From: JBJXFY01 sp046155815
Lineage (GTDB): Bacteria > Verrucomicrobiota > Verrucomicrobiia > Limisphaerales > CAIMTB01
Direction: 5' to 3'
Assembly (NCBI GenBank): GCA_046155815.1
Contig: JBJXFY010000093.1
Location: forward strand, 1-7,955
Length of the DNA stretch: 7,955 nt
Under the pieces are notes generated by a model. The model saw only the letters and a list, made by a program, of their open reading frames with translations. It did no database searches and was not told where the DNA came from. Both the position numbers and the translations under genes were made by a program. Shown here in pieces: positions 6,518 through 7,955 of this stretch (the stretch's first letter is position 1; each line of letters opens with the position of its first letter).

Positions 6518-7501
6518 TCAGCGCGTCTCGGTGATGACCTCGGCGTCCACCGCGCCGGCGGCCAGTGGCATCCACGCGGCCTCACGCAGCCGGGCCTCGG
6601 CGAGCGCGAAGTATTTGGGCTCGATCTCCACGCTGACGCTGTGCCGGCCGGTCCGCAGCGCCGCGAGGGCCGTGCTGCCCGTGCCGCCGAAGGGATCGAG
6701 CACGGTGTCGCCCGCGAAGGAAAACATCCGGACCAGCCGCTCGGCCAGCTCCACGGGGAAGGGCGCGGGATGGCCGTGGCGCGTGGATTCGCCGCGGATG
6801 TCGGTCCACGACGAACGCAGCCACGCCTGCATCTCCTCGCGGCTCAGCATCGAGAGGGCGCGCTGCAGGGCGGAGGGCGAGCGGTACTCGCCGCCTTTCC
6901 GGAGGAAGAGGATGTACTCCACGTCGTTCTTGATGATCGCGCCCGGCTGGTAGGGCTTGCCGTAGAAGCCGGCCCCGTTGCCCTGCACCTCGGTCACGCC
7001 GTTCGCGATCTTCTGCCAGAGGACCGGCGTCAGGCAGTCGAGGCCCAGCCGGCGGCTGCGGACCTGGATGTCCGCGTGCAGCGGCATGACATAGTGCCGG
7101 CCGCCCGCCTTGCGCGGGATGCACACGTCGCCCACCACGCAGCAGATGCGGCCGCCCGGCGCGAGCACGCGGGCGCATTCCCGCCAGACCTTGTCCAGCT
7201 CGTCGAGAAACACCTCATAGTCCGCGACCGCGCCGAGTTGCCGGGCGTGCGGCTCGTACTCCTTCAGCGTCCAGTACGGCGGCGACGTGACGACCAAGTG
7301 GACGCTCGCGTCGGGCAGCCAGGTGAGGTCGCGGGCGTCGCCCAGCCGCAGGCGGTGCCGAGTCCGCGAAAATGGCGGCGGCCACGGGACGTTCCGCAGG
7401 ATGGCGTTGGCGCGCAGCATCCGCTCGACGGACCCCGGGATGTTATCGGATTCGGGCAGCTCACGCAGCGCAAGCCCAACCGAACTGATCGTGTCGCGCA
7501 T
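6518..7501 (-). CDS. Site-specific DNA methyltransferase, beta class, probable N4-cytosine
   Basis: With the ATG at 7501-7499 this is 327 residues. Catalytic motif IV is TSPPYW (72-77); the Ser-Pro-Pro-Tyr form is typical of N4-cytosine methyltransferases, whereas DPPY usually marks N6-adenine enzymes. The AdoMet-binding motif I, DPFGGTGSTALAAL (269-282), comes after motif IV, which defines the beta class. GHPAPFPVELAERLV (243-257) and VEIEPKYFALAEARL (291-305) complete the C-terminal part of the fold. The middle segment (about 130-240) is the likely target-recognition region. The first about 50 residues precede the core. The frame stays open upstream to 7732, but that stretch is a shadow of the membrane-protein gene; GGAAG sits only 2 bases before the chosen ATG, and Met28 is an alternative start. 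The enzyme would protect host DNA from the adjacent nuclease. The 148 bases upstream (7502-7649) hold no evident gene or clear promoter. Confidence 0.9.
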   Translation of the reverse strand: MRDTISSVGLALRELPESDNIPGSVERMLRANAILRNVPWPPPFSRTRHRLRLGDARDLTWLPDASVHLVVTSPPYWTLKEYEPHARQLGAVADYEVFLDELDKVWRECARVLAPGGRICCVVGDVCIPRKAGGRHYVMPLHADIQVRSRRLGLDCLTPVLWQKIANGVTEVQGNGAGFYGKPYQPGAIIKNDVEYILFLRKGGEYRSPSALQRALSMLSREEMQAWLRSSWTDIRGESTRHGHPAPFPVELAERLVRMFSFAGDTVLDPFGGTGSTALAALRTGRHSVSVEIEPKYFALAEARLREAAWMPLAAGAVDAEVITETR

Positions 7502-7649
7502 CGCTTCCGGCGGTTCGGCCGGCAGGGGCGGAAGGTAGGACAGTCCGCGTGGCCGCGACCGCTTCCCGGCTCGCGGACGGACTTCCAGGCGGTTGGCTTG
7601 CACGCCCGCAGCTAAGCCGGGAGCCGTTCCTCGCGCCAGCACTTCCGGC

Positions 7650-7859
7650 TCACCTTGCCGCCCGCCCGCCCAGCAGCCTCGCCGGCAGGAGGAACACGGC
7701 GCGGATGAACGCGAACAGGCCCTCGACCACATAGGCCACCAGCCGGAAGGGCAGGCTCAGCAGCCAGAGGAACGGGATCAGCACGAGAAGCAGCAGCGCC
7801 AGCGGCCAGCACAGCACGAGCAGCAGGCCCCAGGCGGCGATGAGCAGGAGGAATTTCAT
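7650..7859 (-). CDS. Small hydrophobic membrane protein
   Basis: A 69-residue protein from the ATG at 7859-7857. Residues 2-33 are a long hydrophobic run (MKFLLLIAAWGLLLVL, then ALLLLVLIPFLWLL) that fits one or two closely spaced transmembrane segments. A second amphipathic hydrophobic region follows (RLVAYVVEGLFAFIRAVFLLPARLLG), and the protein ends in a basic GGRAAR tail. A GTG at 7889 in the same frame would add 10 residues (VLLPAKPPRA), but the ATG gives the more natural membrane-protein start; no Shine-Dalgarno sequence is visible. Similar short conserved hypothetical proteins occur in many bacteria; function unknown. It precedes the methyltransferase on the same strand with a 148-base gap, so co-transcription is possible but not shown. 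The remaining 96 bases to the window edge show nothing recognisable. Confidence 0.6.
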   Translation of the reverse strand: MKFLLLIAAWGLLLVLCWPLALLLLVLIPFLWLLSLPFRLVAYVVEGLFAFIRAVFLLPARLLGGRAAR

Positions 7860-7955
7860 GGCGCGCGGCGGTTTGGCCGGAAGCAGCACCCGGCCCGGGC
7901 GGCCGGAGTTTCAGCCGTTTTCCTGCGCTGGCGAGCCGCATTTCCCGACCGCGAA

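Noticed and set aside
5996..7615. 539-residue open frame on the plus strand across the methyltransferase and nuclease genes
   Set aside because: The minus strand carries TSPPYW and DPFGGTG in the correct order; the plus frame has no recognisable domain.
7615..7650. AGCCGG (7615-7620) with CCGGCT (7645-7650) at the end of the membrane-protein gene
   Set aside because: A 6-bp stem with a 24-base loop is weak in DNA this rich in G+C; not called as a terminator.
7502..7732. N-terminal extension of the methyltransferase to 7732
   Set aside because: The added 77 residues are Arg/Ser/Cys/Pro-rich and overlap the membrane-protein gene in another frame; they look like shadow sequence.

Overview
This is a GC-rich window (most 60-base rows I counted are 60-78% G+C). 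Its gene content points to Verrucomicrobiota, or a related Planctomycetota-type bacterium. The strongest marker is the left gene, an exported haem-c / WD40 / Ig-like protein of a kind expanded in those phyla. A second, weaker marker is a short protein ending in a tail that I associate with Verrucomicrobial secreted proteins. The phylum call is inference from protein style, not from a marker gene.

Layout, left to right. (1) Positions 1-1732, minus strand: N-terminal 577 residues of a planctomycete-type cytochrome c / WD40 protein, cut by the window edge. (2) Positions 1733-2000: a divergent, very GC-rich intergenic stretch with several hairpins. (3) Positions 2001-3170, plus strand: a zinc-ribbon plus zinc-metallopeptidase protein starting at GTG. 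(4) About 3221-3777, plus strand: two short open frames overlapping by ATGA, which look like the 3' remnant of a secreted repeat protein or a coupled pair of small genes. (5) Positions 3853-5715, plus strand: a complete htpG (Hsp90 chaperone). (6) Positions 5714-5798: a cluster of palindromes between convergent genes. (7) Positions 7501 down to 5795, minus strand: a beta-class DNA methyltransferase of the TSPPYW (N4-cytosine) type, followed 9 bases later by a 237-residue protein with a PD-(D/E)XK-like core. Together they look like a compact type II restriction-modification operon whose nuclease I cannot assign to a named family. (8) Positions 7859 down to 7650, minus strand: a 69-residue hydrophobic membrane protein.

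The genes do not form one pathway. The left gene belongs to the periplasmic cytochrome/propeller class, htpG is housekeeping or stress, and the methyltransferase/nuclease pair is the accessory, probably defensive, module. That pair is the best candidate for an undescribed system. Other observations are a textbook G-quadruplex motif inside the signal-peptide codons of the left gene, the broken-looking ORF pair upstream of htpG, and the palindrome cluster after htpG. I saw no tRNA, rRNA, CRISPR array, transposase or integrase.
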